DNA of 54,325 bases from JADGHX01 sp035760965 (GTDB lineage: Bacteria; Pseudomonadota; Gammaproteobacteria; Steroidobacterales; Steroidobacteraceae): NCBI GenBank assembly GCA_035760965.1, contig DASTRY010000036.1, positions 1 to 54,325 of the forward strand, given 5' to 3'. Below are positions 1 through 7,949 of the stretch, in pieces (within the stretch, counting starts at the first letter, position 1; the number at the start of each line of letters is the position of its first letter). Made by a program: the position numbers and the translations under genes. The notes under the pieces were generated by a model. That model searched no databases and was not told where the DNA came from. It saw only the letters and a list, made by a program, of their open reading frames with translations.

Positions 1-1
1 A

Positions 2-529
2 ACGCCTGACGAGATCTGGTTTCTCGAACATCCGCCGGTGTTCACGCTCGGGATGAACGCGAAACGCGAGCACGTGCTCGCGCCCGGCGACATCCCCGTC
101 GTGCAGATCGATCGCGGCGGGCAGGTCACGTATCACGGCCCGGGCCAGCTCGTCGTCTATCCGCTCATCGACTTGCGGCGCGCGAAGCTCGGTGTGCGCG
201 ATCTGGTCACTGCGCTCGAACGTGCCGTCATCGACTACACCGCGACGTTCGGTGTCGTGGCCGAGTGCCGGCGCAACGCGCCCGGCGTGTACGTCGAGGG
301 CCGCAAGCTCGCGAGCGTCGGCATTCGCGTGCGGCGCGGCGCGAGCTTCCATGGCCTCGCGATGAACGTGAATCTCGATCTCGAGCCCTTCACGCGCATC
401 AATCCGTGCGGCTATCAAGGCCTCGAGATGACGCAGCTCGCCGCGCTCGGCGGCCCGACATCCGTCGCCGTCGCCGCCGATGGGCTCGAGCCGCACCTCC
501 TGCGCGCGCTTGGATTCACTCCGCGCTAG
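2..529 (+). CDS. lipB: Octanoyl-[acyl-carrier-protein]:protein N-octanoyltransferase LipB (5' end cut by window)
   Basis: LipB moves the octanoyl group from acyl carrier protein to the lipoyl domains of 2-oxoacid dehydrogenases and GcvH, the first step of endogenous lipoate synthesis. The reading frame is open from base 2 (T-P-D-E-I-W-F-L-E-H), so the gene starts before the window; the GTG at 38 is an internal valine. Visible family signatures are the RGGQVTYHGPGQLVVYPL block, the Lys of GRKLASVG and the catalytic Cys of INPCGYQG (codon 407-409). The C-terminus has the usual length. In enterobacteria lipB follows ybeD in the same direction. Here ybeD lies about 9.4 kb away on the other strand, with an oxyanion-transport locus between them. 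lipA is not in the window. Confidence 0.95.
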   Translation, partial: TPDEIWFLEHPPVFTLGMNAKREHVLAPGDIPVVQIDRGGQVTYHGPGQLVVYPLIDLRRAKLGVRDLVTALERAVIDYTATFGVVAECRRNAPGVYVEGRKLASVGIRVRRGASFHGLAMNVNLDLEPFTRINPCGYQGLEMTQLAALGGPTSVAVAADGLEPHLLRALGFTPR

Positions 530-847
530 CCGCGCCACTCCCAGCTAGCCGCGCAGCTCCGCGCTAGCCGAAGCGCGACTTCGCGCCCGCCGAGCGCGAT
601 CACCTTCGATGCGAGCCTCGCGACGCCCTGAAATTCGCACCCATCGCCCGGCTCGTCGCCGTGTCGGATGTGCCGAAGCGGGCCGGCGTCTCACTTTCAG
701 ATCACCCGTTTCTCGCGCTCTTTTCTCGCCAGGGCGCAACGCGTGCCGCGAGGGCTACCGCATAACCGCGGCGTTACCGATGCGCGACTGACTTCATAAC
801 CCATGCCTCCCTAGCATGCCGACGCTCCACAAACACAAGGAAAAGAC
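530..847. other. Intergenic region between lipB and porin gene, with degenerate repeats
   Basis: No convincing gene is seen in these 318 bases. Just after the lipB stop, about 524-590 holds three imperfect copies of a unit beginning GCTAGCCG (near 525, 544 and 563). The downstream half is the upstream region of the porin gene. It contains TAACCGC at 763-769 followed by GCGTTAC at 771-777, matching half-sites seen upstream of cysA. An A-rich AAGGAAAAG ribosome binding site precedes the porin ATG. Confidence 0.5.
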
Positions 848-2269
848 ATGAGACTCCAAGTCGGTCTGGCCGGCGCCGCGATGGCGCTGATCCCTTTGAG
901 CGCTGCGCTCGCGCAGGACGCGGCGCCCGCGGCAACCGACGCCGCGGCCGTCCTGCAGCGGCTCGAGGAGGCCGAGCAACGCATCAAGGTGCTCGAACGC
1001 AAGCTCGAGTTGCAAGACGAAGCGACCACCGCCGCAACGGCGTCCGCTCCCGTCGTGCGCGCGCAGCCGAACCGGTGGGCGATTCAATCCGCGGACGGCG
1101 CGAATTCCGTCCGTCTGCGCGGGGTGCTCCATGTCGACGGCCGCCACTTCGAAGGCGATGGCAGCCCGGCGACGGCCAACACGTGGCTGCTGCGCCGAGT
1201 GCGCCCGATGGTCGAGGGCACGTTCGCGAAGTACTACGACTTTCGCTTCACGCCCGATTTCGGCGGCGGCAAGACTGTCGTGCAAGACGCGTACGTAACA
1301 GCCCGCTTCAAGCCGTGGGCGCAAGTGACGGTCGGCAAGTTCAAGGTGCCGGTCGGTCTCGAGCGCATCCAGTCCGCGAACGACTTGCGCTTCATCGAGC
1401 GCGCGTTCCCGACGTCATTCGTGCCCAATCGCGACATCGGCGTGCAGCTCGCGGGCAATCTCTCGGGCGGTGTCGTCGGCTATAACGTCAGTTACACCAA
1501 CGGCGTGGTCGACGGCGGCAGCAGCGAGAGCAACGCCAGCCCCGACGTCGAGAACGACGCGAAGGGGGATGTCTCTGCGCGCGTGTTCTTCCAGCCGTTC
1601 CTGAATTCGGAGCGCTTCGCGCTGCGCGGGCTCGGCTTCGGGATCGGCGGAACGTACGTCGATTCGACGGGCAGCTCGACGAACACGCTGCTGCCTTCGT
1701 ACAAGACCCCCGGTCAGGCGACCTTCTTCAGTTACCGCAGCGCGACCGCCGGCACCAACGCGACCTTCGCGGACGGACAGCGCCTGCGCTGGTCGCCCCA
1801 GTTCTACTACTATTACAGCAGCTTCGGTTTCCTCGGCGAGTACGCGGTCGTGTCGCAGGACGTGCGCCGCGTGAACGGCACGGTGAATCGCAGCGACACG
1901 CTCGACCACAAGGCGTGGCAGCTCCAGTTCTCATGGCTGCTGACGGGCGAGGACGAGTCGTTCGGCGCCGTGACGCCGGCGGCGAGCTTCGAGCTCGGCA
2001 AGCCCGGGCGCGGAGCGTGGGAGCTGGTGGCACGCGTGCAGGAGCTCACGATCGACGCGGCAACGTTCGCCGGTGGCGCAGACTCGTTCGCGAATCCCGC
2101 CACGGCCGCGCGGCGCGCGCGAGCCACGGGCATCGGCGTGAACTGGTATCTCAATCCGAACGTGAAGTGGTCGGTGAATTACGAGCAGACGCGCTTCGAC
2201 GGGGGTGCCGCGACGGGCGACCGGCCGGATGAGAAGGCGTTCCTGACCCGCATCGGTCTGGCGTTTTGA
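848..2269 (+). CDS. Phosphate-selective porin OprO/OprP family outer-membrane protein
   Basis: This is a 473-residue outer-membrane porin of the OprO/OprP family. A signal peptide occupies residues 1-22 (cleavage near ALA-QDA). A short coiled coil follows (about 33-60, QRLEEAEQRIKVLERKLE), as in other trimeric porins of this type. The rest is a beta-barrel with alternating aromatic strands and a terminal Phe, the usual BAM signal. Family landmarks include WLLRRVRPMVEGTFAKYYDF and the VGKFKVPVGLERIQS strand. The ATG at 848 has an AAGGAAAAG site just upstream. It lies 26 nt before the gene for a sulfate-type binding protein, so it probably provides outer-membrane entry for the same anion. Family members carry phosphate, pyrophosphate or other anions; selectivity cannot be read here. 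Confidence 0.88.
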   Translation: MRLQVGLAGAAMALIPLSAALAQDAAPAATDAAAVLQRLEEAEQRIKVLERKLELQDEATTAATASAPVVRAQPNRWAIQSADGANSVRLRGVLHVDGRHFEGDGSPATANTWLLRRVRPMVEGTFAKYYDFRFTPDFGGGKTVVQDAYVTARFKPWAQVTVGKFKVPVGLERIQSANDLRFIERAFPTSFVPNRDIGVQLAGNLSGGVVGYNVSYTNGVVDGGSSESNASPDVENDAKGDVSARVFFQPFLNSERFALRGLGFGIGGTYVDSTGSSTNTLLPSYKTPGQATFFSYRSATAGTNATFADGQRLRWSPQFYYYYSSFGFLGEYAVVSQDVRRVNGTVNRSDTLDHKAWQLQFSWLLTGEDESFGAVTPAASFELGKPGRGAWELVARVQELTIDAATFAGGADSFANPATAARRARATGIGVNWYLNPNVKWSVNYEQTRFDGGAATGDRPDEKAFLTRIGLAF

Positions 2270-2295
2270 GCAGCGAATTTTCGAGGAGACGGAAC

Positions 2296-3315
2296 ATGTC
2301 GTTGAAGAAGTGGTTCGGCGCCGCGGCGCTCGCAGCGGTCATCGCGGTCGTCGGTTGGCAATCGCAAGCGTACGCGGCAGGGACGGTCACGCTGCTGAAC
2401 GTGTCGTATGACCCGACGCGCGAGCTCTACGCCGAATACAACGCGGCCTTCGAGAAGTACTGGAAGGCGAAGACCGGGCAGGACGTGAAGATCAACCAGT
2501 CGCACGGCGGCTCGGGCAAGCAAGCGCGCTCGGTCATCGACGGCCTGCCGGCGGACGTCGTGACGCTCGCGCTCGCAGGCGACGTCGATCAGATCGCGAC
2601 GCAGGGCAAGCTTTTGCCGGTGAACTGGGAGAGTCGCCTGCCGCACAACAGCGCCCCATACACATCGACGATCGTGTTCCTCGTGCGCAAGGGCAATCCG
2701 AAGGGCATCAAGGACTGGGGCGACCTCGTGAAGCCCGGCGTCAGCGTCATCACGCCGAATCCGCGCACGTCGGGCGGCGCGCGCTGGAACTATCTCGCGG
2801 CGTGGGCCTGGGCGCTTCACCAGCCGGGGGGTAACGAGGCCACGGCGAAAGCCTACATGGCGAAGCTGTTCAAGAACGTGCCCGTGCTGGACACCGGCGC
2901 GCGCGGCGCGACGACGACCTTCGTACAGCGCGGTATCGGCGATGTGCTGCTCGCGTGGGAGAACGAAGCGCTGCTCGCGATCCGCGAGATCGGGCCGGAC
3001 AAGGTGGAGATCGTCGTGCCTTCCATCAGCATCCTCGCCGAGCCGTCCGTGACCGTGGTCGACAAGACGGTGCTGCGCCGGGGCACGCGCGACATCGCGA
3101 CGGCGTATCTCAACTACCTCTACTCGAAAGAGGGGCAGGAGATCATCGCGAAGAACTACTACCGGCCGCGCGATCCGGAAATTCTCGCGAAATACGAGAA
3201 GCAGTATCCGAAGCTGAATCTCGTCACGATCAAGGATTTCGGCGGCTGGGCCGCCGCCACGAAGACGCACTTCAGCGACACGGGGACGTTCGTGCAGGTG
3301 ACGACCGGGCAGTAG
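2296..3315 (+). CDS. sbp: Periplasmic sulfate-binding protein of ABC transporter (Sbp/CysP family)
   Basis: This is the substrate-binding subunit of a sulfate/thiosulfate-type ABC importer, 339 residues. The ATG at 2296 is chosen because GAGGAG sits 6-12 nt upstream; the frame is open to a TTG at 2266, which would overlap the porin stop. A Sec signal peptide covers about residues 1-28 (SQAYAA cleavage). The mature start TVTLLNVSYDPTRELY and the GSGKQARSVIDGLPADVVTLAL stretch are characteristic of the Sbp family, as is the NPRTSGGARWNYLAAW region. It is probably co-transcribed with the porin and works with the convergent cysA-cysT-cysW genes. Close relatives bind sulfate, thiosulfate or other tetrahedral oxyanions, so exact specificity is not settled. 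Confidence 0.92.
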   Translation: MSLKKWFGAAALAAVIAVVGWQSQAYAAGTVTLLNVSYDPTRELYAEYNAAFEKYWKAKTGQDVKINQSHGGSGKQARSVIDGLPADVVTLALAGDVDQIATQGKLLPVNWESRLPHNSAPYTSTIVFLVRKGNPKGIKDWGDLVKPGVSVITPNPRTSGGARWNYLAAWAWALHQPGGNEATAKAYMAKLFKNVPVLDTGARGATTTFVQRGIGDVLLAWENEALLAIREIGPDKVEIVVPSISILAEPSVTVVDKTVLRRGTRDIATAYLNYLYSKEGQEIIAKNYYRPRDPEILAKYEKQYPKLNLVTIKDFGGWAAATKTHFSDTGTFVQVTTGQ

Positions 3316-3326
3316 CGGTATCGAAA

Positions 3327-3369
3327 GGAGTGCGGGGCGCGTCGGATCGATCGGCGTCCCCGTCACTCC
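3327..3369. terminator. Imperfect stem-loop between convergent sbp and response-regulator genes
   Basis: GGAGTG-C-GGGGCGC (from 3327) can pair imperfectly with GCG-T-CCCC-GT-CACTCC (ending 3369) around a GATCGATC-containing loop. It lies between two convergent stops and overlaps the last codon of the - strand gene. A bidirectional terminator is plausible, but there is no clear T-tract. Confidence 0.4.
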
Positions 3370-4037
3370 ACGACTAGCTTGTACCCGCTTCCCGCCGACG
3401 TCTGCAGCAACTGCGGCGCCGCCGGGTCCGCCTCGATCTTCTGCCGCAACCGGTGCACGAGCTGCTTCAGCAGCTGACGATCGCCGGAATTGCGATGGCC
3501 CCACACCTGCACGAGCAACCGGTCGGAGCTCACCGTGCGACCGGCGTTCGCCAGCAGCATCTGTAGCAAACGGAGCTCGAGCTTCGTCAGCCGCACCGGA
3601 TTGCCGCCGCTAATGCGCACCGTGTGTTCCTGCACGTCCAGCGCCACGCGTCCCGCCGCGACGGGCGAGTTGTTCTCGATGCCCGCCCGGCGCAGCAGCG
3701 CCTTGATCCGCGCGAGCAGCGTGCGCGGGCTGAACGGTTTCGTGAGGTAATCGTCGGCGCCGAGGTCGAGCGCGCGAATCAGGTCTTCCTCCTCGCCGCG
3801 CACGGTCAGCATCATGATTGGGATGCGCGACTTGGCCCGGATGGCCTCGCACACCTGGAATCCGCTCGCGCCCGGCATGTTGATGTCGAGCACGGCGATG
3901 TCCGGCGATTCCTCCTCGAATGCGCGAATCGCCGCCGGCCCGTCGGCGGCCTTGACGACGAGATAGCTGGCCTGTGTGAGCGTGAACGCGATGAGTCCGA
4001 GCAGGTCGCGGTCGTCATCGGCGATCAAAACTTTCAT
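3363..4037 (-). CDS. OmpR/KdpE-family response regulator
   Basis: A 224-residue DNA-binding response regulator. The receiver domain (1-120) has the acidic pocket D7-D8-D9, phospho-acceptor Asp51 (VLDINMPG), Thr78 and Lys100 (LTKPFSP). The C-terminal winged helix (about 128-224) has the typical LTKLELRLLQMLL start and ends GSGYKLVVE. It resembles the KdpE branch of the OmpR family, although kdp genes are absent here. It is the last gene of the - strand operon, 7 nt after the histidine kinase, and so its natural partner. Because this pair directly follows cysA-cysT-cysW, it is likely to control the oxyanion-uptake locus; that role is an inference. Confidence 0.93.
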   Translation of the reverse strand: MKVLIADDDRDLLGLIAFTLTQASYLVVKAADGPAAIRAFEEESPDIAVLDINMPGASGFQVCEAIRAKSRIPIMMLTVRGEEEDLIRALDLGADDYLTKPFSPRTLLARIKALLRRAGIENNSPVAAGRVALDVQEHTVRISGGNPVRLTKLELRLLQMLLANAGRTVSSDRLLVQVWGHRNSGDRQLLKQLVHRLRQKIEADPAAPQLLQTSAGSGYKLVVE

Positions 4038-4044
4038 TCGTACC

Positions 4045-6153
4045 TCATGCCTCGGCGGTCTCTGCCGGCAACGTCACGGTGAATCGCGTGTGGCCGTCCG
4101 GCGTGCGCGTCGCGGCGATCTGCCCTCCGTGCCGCTCGACGATGGACTTCGAGATCCACAGCCCGAGCCCGAGCCCGCCCGGCTCCGGCTCGACGTCCGC
4201 GCCGCGTTGGAAACGCTCGAAGATCGACTGGTCGCTGCCTTCCGGCATGCCCGGCCCTTCGTCCTCGACCCACGCGCTGACGTGCCCCTCGGTCGCGCTC
4301 GCGCCGACGCGGATCGGCGTTGCTTCGGGCGCAAATTTGCTGGCGTTCGCGATCAGGTTGACGAACACCTGCGTGAGCCGCTGCGCATCGCCGTCGATCA
4401 GCGGCAGATCCTCGGGCAGCGAAACATCGAGCGTCTGCTGACGCTGCGCGAGCAGCGAGCCGATCAACGTCCGCGCCTCCTCGATGATGTCGGCCAGGGC
4501 GACGCTCTGCCGCCGGATGCTGAGCTGCCCCGATTCGATGCGCACGCTCTCGAGCAAGTTGTCGATGAGCTGCGTGAGCCGCTGCGTGCCGCGCTCGAGG
4601 GACAGCACGAGCTCGCGCTGCTGCTCGGGCGGCATCGTCGTGAGCCCGTCGCGCAGCAGCTCGATCGACGCCAGCTGCGCCGCGAGCGGCGTGCGGAATT
4701 CGTGCGAGATGTTCGCGAGCACCGTGTCACGCGCGCGCCGTACGGCTTCGAGCTCCGTTTCGTCGCGGATCACCTGCACCTGCAAGCCTTCGGCGAGGTC
4801 GGAGCTCGTGATGACCGTCGTGCGCAGGCCGCGCTCCCCGGTCTGCAACGATTCCACCGCTTTCGCGCTCCCTTCCGCGCGCGCCTGGAGAATGGGGCAA
4901 TTGAAGTCGCACGGACGGCGGCCGTTCTCCGGGCGCGGCTGCAACACATCGCCGCAGAAGCGGCCCACGGCATCCTCGGGCTTCACGCCCAAGAGCTTCG
5001 CGGCTTGCGGATTCAGATAACGAATCGTGCGGTTCTTGTCCACCGCGTACACGCCCTCGACGATTCCCGTGAGCACGGCGTTCGCTTCCGCTTCGTGCCG
5101 GCGCAGCGTGCCGGTGAGATCGACGAGATTGCGCCGCATGTCCTCCATCGTGCGCGCGAGCTGGCCGACTTCGGCCGGCCCGCCGGGCGGGATGGAGGTG
5201 GAGAAATCGCCGCGCCCGAGCCGGATCGCGGCATCCGTCAGCGCTTCGATCGGCGCCGCGACCAGCTGGCCGAGGATGATGCCGCCGACCACGGCAAGGA
5301 GCGACAGGATGATGGCCGTCAGCACGAGCCGCCGCACTAGCCGGCTCGCGGACTTGTCGATATCGGCGGCAGGCAGGCGCGTCTCGATGAACGCGATGGC
5401 TTCGCCCGTCGAGGCGAACACGGGGAAGCTCGACGCGTACACATCGAGCGGTGCAATGCGCTGGACCGCCGAACGCCCGTCGGCGAGCCCCGCGGAGTGC
5501 AAGGCCGTGAAGGCATTGACCTTCGCCGAGGGAAAGCCGCGATAGTTGATGAGCCGCACGTCGAGCCCGACGTGCTGGCTCAGGGTGCGAGCCAGCTCGG
5601 CATCAAGGAAACGCACGATGAACACGCGTGCGCCGGGGCGGCTGCCAAGCGACGTCACGGCGCCGAAGAGCGGATAGGGCGAGCTCGCCGGGGTCGCGAG
5701 GAAGGTCTCGCCTTGTTCCGCGTTGGCCGTGAGGATGTCCGCCCACGGAATCGTCGCGCCTGCGTCCGCGACCAGCTGATCGCCCTCGAACACCGCGCAC
5801 GCGTCGATGCCGCCGGTCTCGCAGAAGCGGCGCAGGAGCTGCGCGATCGCAGGTCCCCGATTCTCGCTCATCATCCGCTGCAAGGCGGGCCGCTCGGCCA
5901 GCGCCCGCGCCGCCGAGAGCGCGTCCTCGCCCATGCGGCGCAGGTCTTCGCGAGCGATCGCGCCGGCGAGCTGCACGCGCGCCTTGCCCTGCTCGTCCGC
6001 GAGGTCGCGCAGCATCCCCACCGCAAAGATCGAGATGCCCGTCACGACGAGCACGACGATCGCCACGTTGATACCCGCCAGCGAATACCCGAGGCCCGCC
6101 TTGCGCGGGTCGAACCGTAAGCGCGCGGCGAGCTGTTTCAGGCGCTCGAACAT
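4045..6153 (-). CDS. Membrane sensor histidine kinase (periplasmic sensor, HAMP, PAS, HisKA, HATPase)
   Basis: A 702-residue sensor kinase. A transmembrane helix near residues 22-46 is followed by a periplasmic sensor region (about 47-270, cache-like length), a second helix (about 275-298), HAMP (about 298-350) and a PAS domain (about 355-470). Then come HisKA with His484 (NISHEFRTP) and a HATPase with N (NLIANASKF), G1 (DEGPGMP) and G2 (GGLGLGLW) boxes. The PAS domain carries Cys400, Cys415 and Cys419 (FCGDVL, then CDFNC), a spacing that could hold a metal, an Fe-S cluster or a thiol switch. The start is 5 nt after the cysW stop, so it belongs to the transporter operon. What it senses is unknown; the transported anion or the loading state of the transporter is the obvious guess. 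Confidence 0.93.
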   Translation of the reverse strand: MFERLKQLAARLRFDPRKAGLGYSLAGINVAIVVLVVTGISIFAVGMLRDLADEQGKARVQLAGAIAREDLRRMGEDALSAARALAERPALQRMMSENRGPAIAQLLRRFCETGGIDACAVFEGDQLVADAGATIPWADILTANAEQGETFLATPASSPYPLFGAVTSLGSRPGARVFIVRFLDAELARTLSQHVGLDVRLINYRGFPSAKVNAFTALHSAGLADGRSAVQRIAPLDVYASSFPVFASTGEAIAFIETRLPAADIDKSASRLVRRLVLTAIILSLLAVVGGIILGQLVAAPIEALTDAAIRLGRGDFSTSIPPGGPAEVGQLARTMEDMRRNLVDLTGTLRRHEAEANAVLTGIVEGVYAVDKNRTIRYLNPQAAKLLGVKPEDAVGRFCGDVLQPRPENGRRPCDFNCPILQARAEGSAKAVESLQTGERGLRTTVITSSDLAEGLQVQVIRDETELEAVRRARDTVLANISHEFRTPLAAQLASIELLRDGLTTMPPEQQRELVLSLERGTQRLTQLIDNLLESVRIESGQLSIRRQSVALADIIEEARTLIGSLLAQRQQTLDVSLPEDLPLIDGDAQRLTQVFVNLIANASKFAPEATPIRVGASATEGHVSAWVEDEGPGMPEGSDQSIFERFQRGADVEPEPGGLGLGLWISKSIVERHGGQIAATRTPDGHTRFTVTLPAETAEA

Positions 6154-6158
6154 CGAGC

Positions 6159-7031
6159 TCAGTGGCCCTTGTAACCCGTGCGCTCGACGAGCGTCTTCAC
6201 GATGAGCGTCAGTACCGCGAGCAGGGTGAGGAGCGAGGCGACGGCGAACGCGCCGACGAAGTTGTACTCGTTGTAGAGAATCTCGATGTGCAGGGGCATC
6301 GTGTTCGTGAGCCCACGGATGTGGCCCGAGACGACCGAGACGGCGCCGAATTCGCCCATGGCGCGAGCGTTGCAGAGAATCACGCCGTACACCAGCCCCC
6401 AGCGCACTTTGGGCAGGGTGACGCGGAAGAAGGTCATCCAGGCGCCGGCGCCGAGCGTGATCGCCGCTTCTTCCTCGTCGTTGCCGAGCTGCTGCATGAG
6501 CGGAATCAGCTCGCGCGCGACGTAGGGGAAGGTGACGAACATCGTCGCGAGCACGATGCCGGGCAGCGCGAAGATGATGCTGATGTCGTGCTCCTGCAGC
6601 CAGACGCCGAACCAGCCCTGCAGGCCGAAGAGCAGCACGTACACCATGCCCGAGATCACCGGCGACACCGCGAGCGGCAGATCGATCAGCGTGATGAGGA
6701 AGCTCTTGCCGCGGAACTCGAACTTCGCGATCGCCCAGGACGCGGCGAGCCCGAAAATCGTGTTCAGCGGCACCACCACCGCGGCCGTGAACAGGGTGAG
6801 CTTGATCGCCGAGACGGTGTCGGGATCGACGAAGGCGTGCAGGTACGCATCGACGCCCTTCTCGAAGGCCATCACGAATACCGTCGCGAGCGGCGCGAAC
6901 AGCAGCGCCGCGAGGAACGCGAGCGATACCGTGATGAAGAACGCGCGCACGAGGGACGTCGTGAGCGTATCCCGTCCCGGCCGCGCGGCATGCTCGTCGA
7001 TGAAGATGTTGGCGACGCGATTGGCGGCCAT
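6159..7031 (-). CDS. cysW: Sulfate/thiosulfate ABC transporter permease CysW
   Basis: Inner-membrane permease subunit of 290 residues with about six transmembrane helices. The ABC-contact EAA loop is present (EEEAAITLGAGAWMTFFRVTLPKVRWGL). The frame is open much further upstream, but that extension lies antiparallel to family expectations and inside cysT. The real start is the ATG at 7031, whose A overlaps the cysT stop (TGATG), a standard coupling arrangement. Together with CysT it forms the channel fed by the Sbp-type protein and powered by CysA. Length and composition are normal for CysW. Confidence 0.94.
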   Translation of the reverse strand: MAANRVANIFIDEHAARPGRDTLTTSLVRAFFITVSLAFLAALLFAPLATVFVMAFEKGVDAYLHAFVDPDTVSAIKLTLFTAAVVVPLNTIFGLAASWAIAKFEFRGKSFLITLIDLPLAVSPVISGMVYVLLFGLQGWFGVWLQEHDISIIFALPGIVLATMFVTFPYVARELIPLMQQLGNDEEEAAITLGAGAWMTFFRVTLPKVRWGLVYGVILCNARAMGEFGAVSVVSGHIRGLTNTMPLHIEILYNEYNFVGAFAVASLLTLLAVLTLIVKTLVERTGYKGH

Positions 7032-7915
7032 CAGCGCGTCCTCACGTGGCGGCGCCGGCCCCAGGCCTGCAACAGGTTGATCGCGAGGAGCATCGTGAAC
7101 GAGATGGCGAGCATCACCGTACCGAGCGCCGCGGCGCCGCGGTAGTCGAACTGCTCCAGCTTGATGACGATGAGGAGCGGCGTGATCTCCGTCTTCATCG
7201 GCAGGTTGCCCGAGATGAAGATGACCGAGCCGTATTCGCCGACGCCGCGCGCGAACGCAAGGGCGAAGCCGGTGAGCATCGCCGGCAGCACCGTCGGCAG
7301 GATGATGCGCCGGAAGATGTGGAAGCGGCCCGCACCCAGCGTTTCCGCGGCATCCTCGATGTCCTTCTGCACCTCCGCGAGGGCGGGCTGCACGGTGCGT
7401 ACCATGAAGGGCATGCCAATGAGAGTGAGCGCGACCGTCACGCCGATCCACGTGTACGCGACCTTGATGCCGAGCGGCTCGAGGTACTGGCCGATCCAGC
7501 CGTTCTGCGCGAACACCGTGGTCAGCGCGATGCCCGACACCGCCGTCGGCAGCGCGAACGGCATGTCGATCAGCGCGTCGATGATCTTCTTGCCGGGGAA
7601 CTCGTACCGCACGAGCGTCCACGCGATGATGAAGCCGAACACGAGATTGATGGCCGCCGCGAGCACCGAGGCGCCGAAGGAGAGGCGATACGAGCCGAGC
7701 GCGCGCGGTTCGAGAACCGTGTGAATGAACTCGTGCCAGCTCATGCCGGCCGCCATCAGCACGAGCGCCGCAAGCGGCAGGAGCACGATCGCGCTCAAGA
7801 AGAACGTCGTGAAGCCGAACGTGAGCCCGAAGCCGGGCAGCACGCTCGGCTGTCGCAAGGGCCGCGCGACCGCGCGGTCAGGTTCGAAGGCGATTGCCGA
7901 TGGCTCAGCTGACAC
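7031..7915 (-). CDS. cysT: Sulfate/thiosulfate ABC transporter permease CysT
   Basis: The second permease subunit, about 294 residues. It has six predicted transmembrane helices, an EAA loop (EDAAETLGAGRFHIFRRIILPTVLPAM) and the RYEFPGKKIIDALIDMPFALPTAVSGI segment shared by CysT/ModB permeases. The frame is open to 8017, which would overlap cysA. I prefer the GTG at 7915, which has a GGAG about 9 nt upstream and leaves a 34-nt gap after cysA; the N-terminus therefore carries some uncertainty. Its stop overlaps the cysW start. Confidence 0.9.
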   Translation of the reverse strand: MSAEPSAIAFEPDRAVARPLRQPSVLPGFGLTFGFTTFFLSAIVLLPLAALVLMAAGMSWHEFIHTVLEPRALGSYRLSFGASVLAAAINLVFGFIIAWTLVRYEFPGKKIIDALIDMPFALPTAVSGIALTTVFAQNGWIGQYLEPLGIKVAYTWIGVTVALTLIGMPFMVRTVQPALAEVQKDIEDAAETLGAGRFHIFRRIILPTVLPAMLTGFALAFARGVGEYGSVIFISGNLPMKTEITPLLIVIKLEQFDYRGAAALGTVMLAISFTMLLAINLLQAWGRRRHVRTR

Positions 7916-7949
7916 TACCTGAAACTCCGTTGTGCCTTCCCGGAGAGAT

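Noticed and set aside
3976..5340. 454-codon frame on + over the kinase gene
   Set aside because: Composition typical of antisense noise; the - strand encodes a complete histidine kinase.
7032..7622. N-terminal extension of CysW suggesting a fusion or frameshift with CysT
   Set aside because: It is the alternative frame of cysT; both permeases are complete in their own frames, coupled by TGATG.
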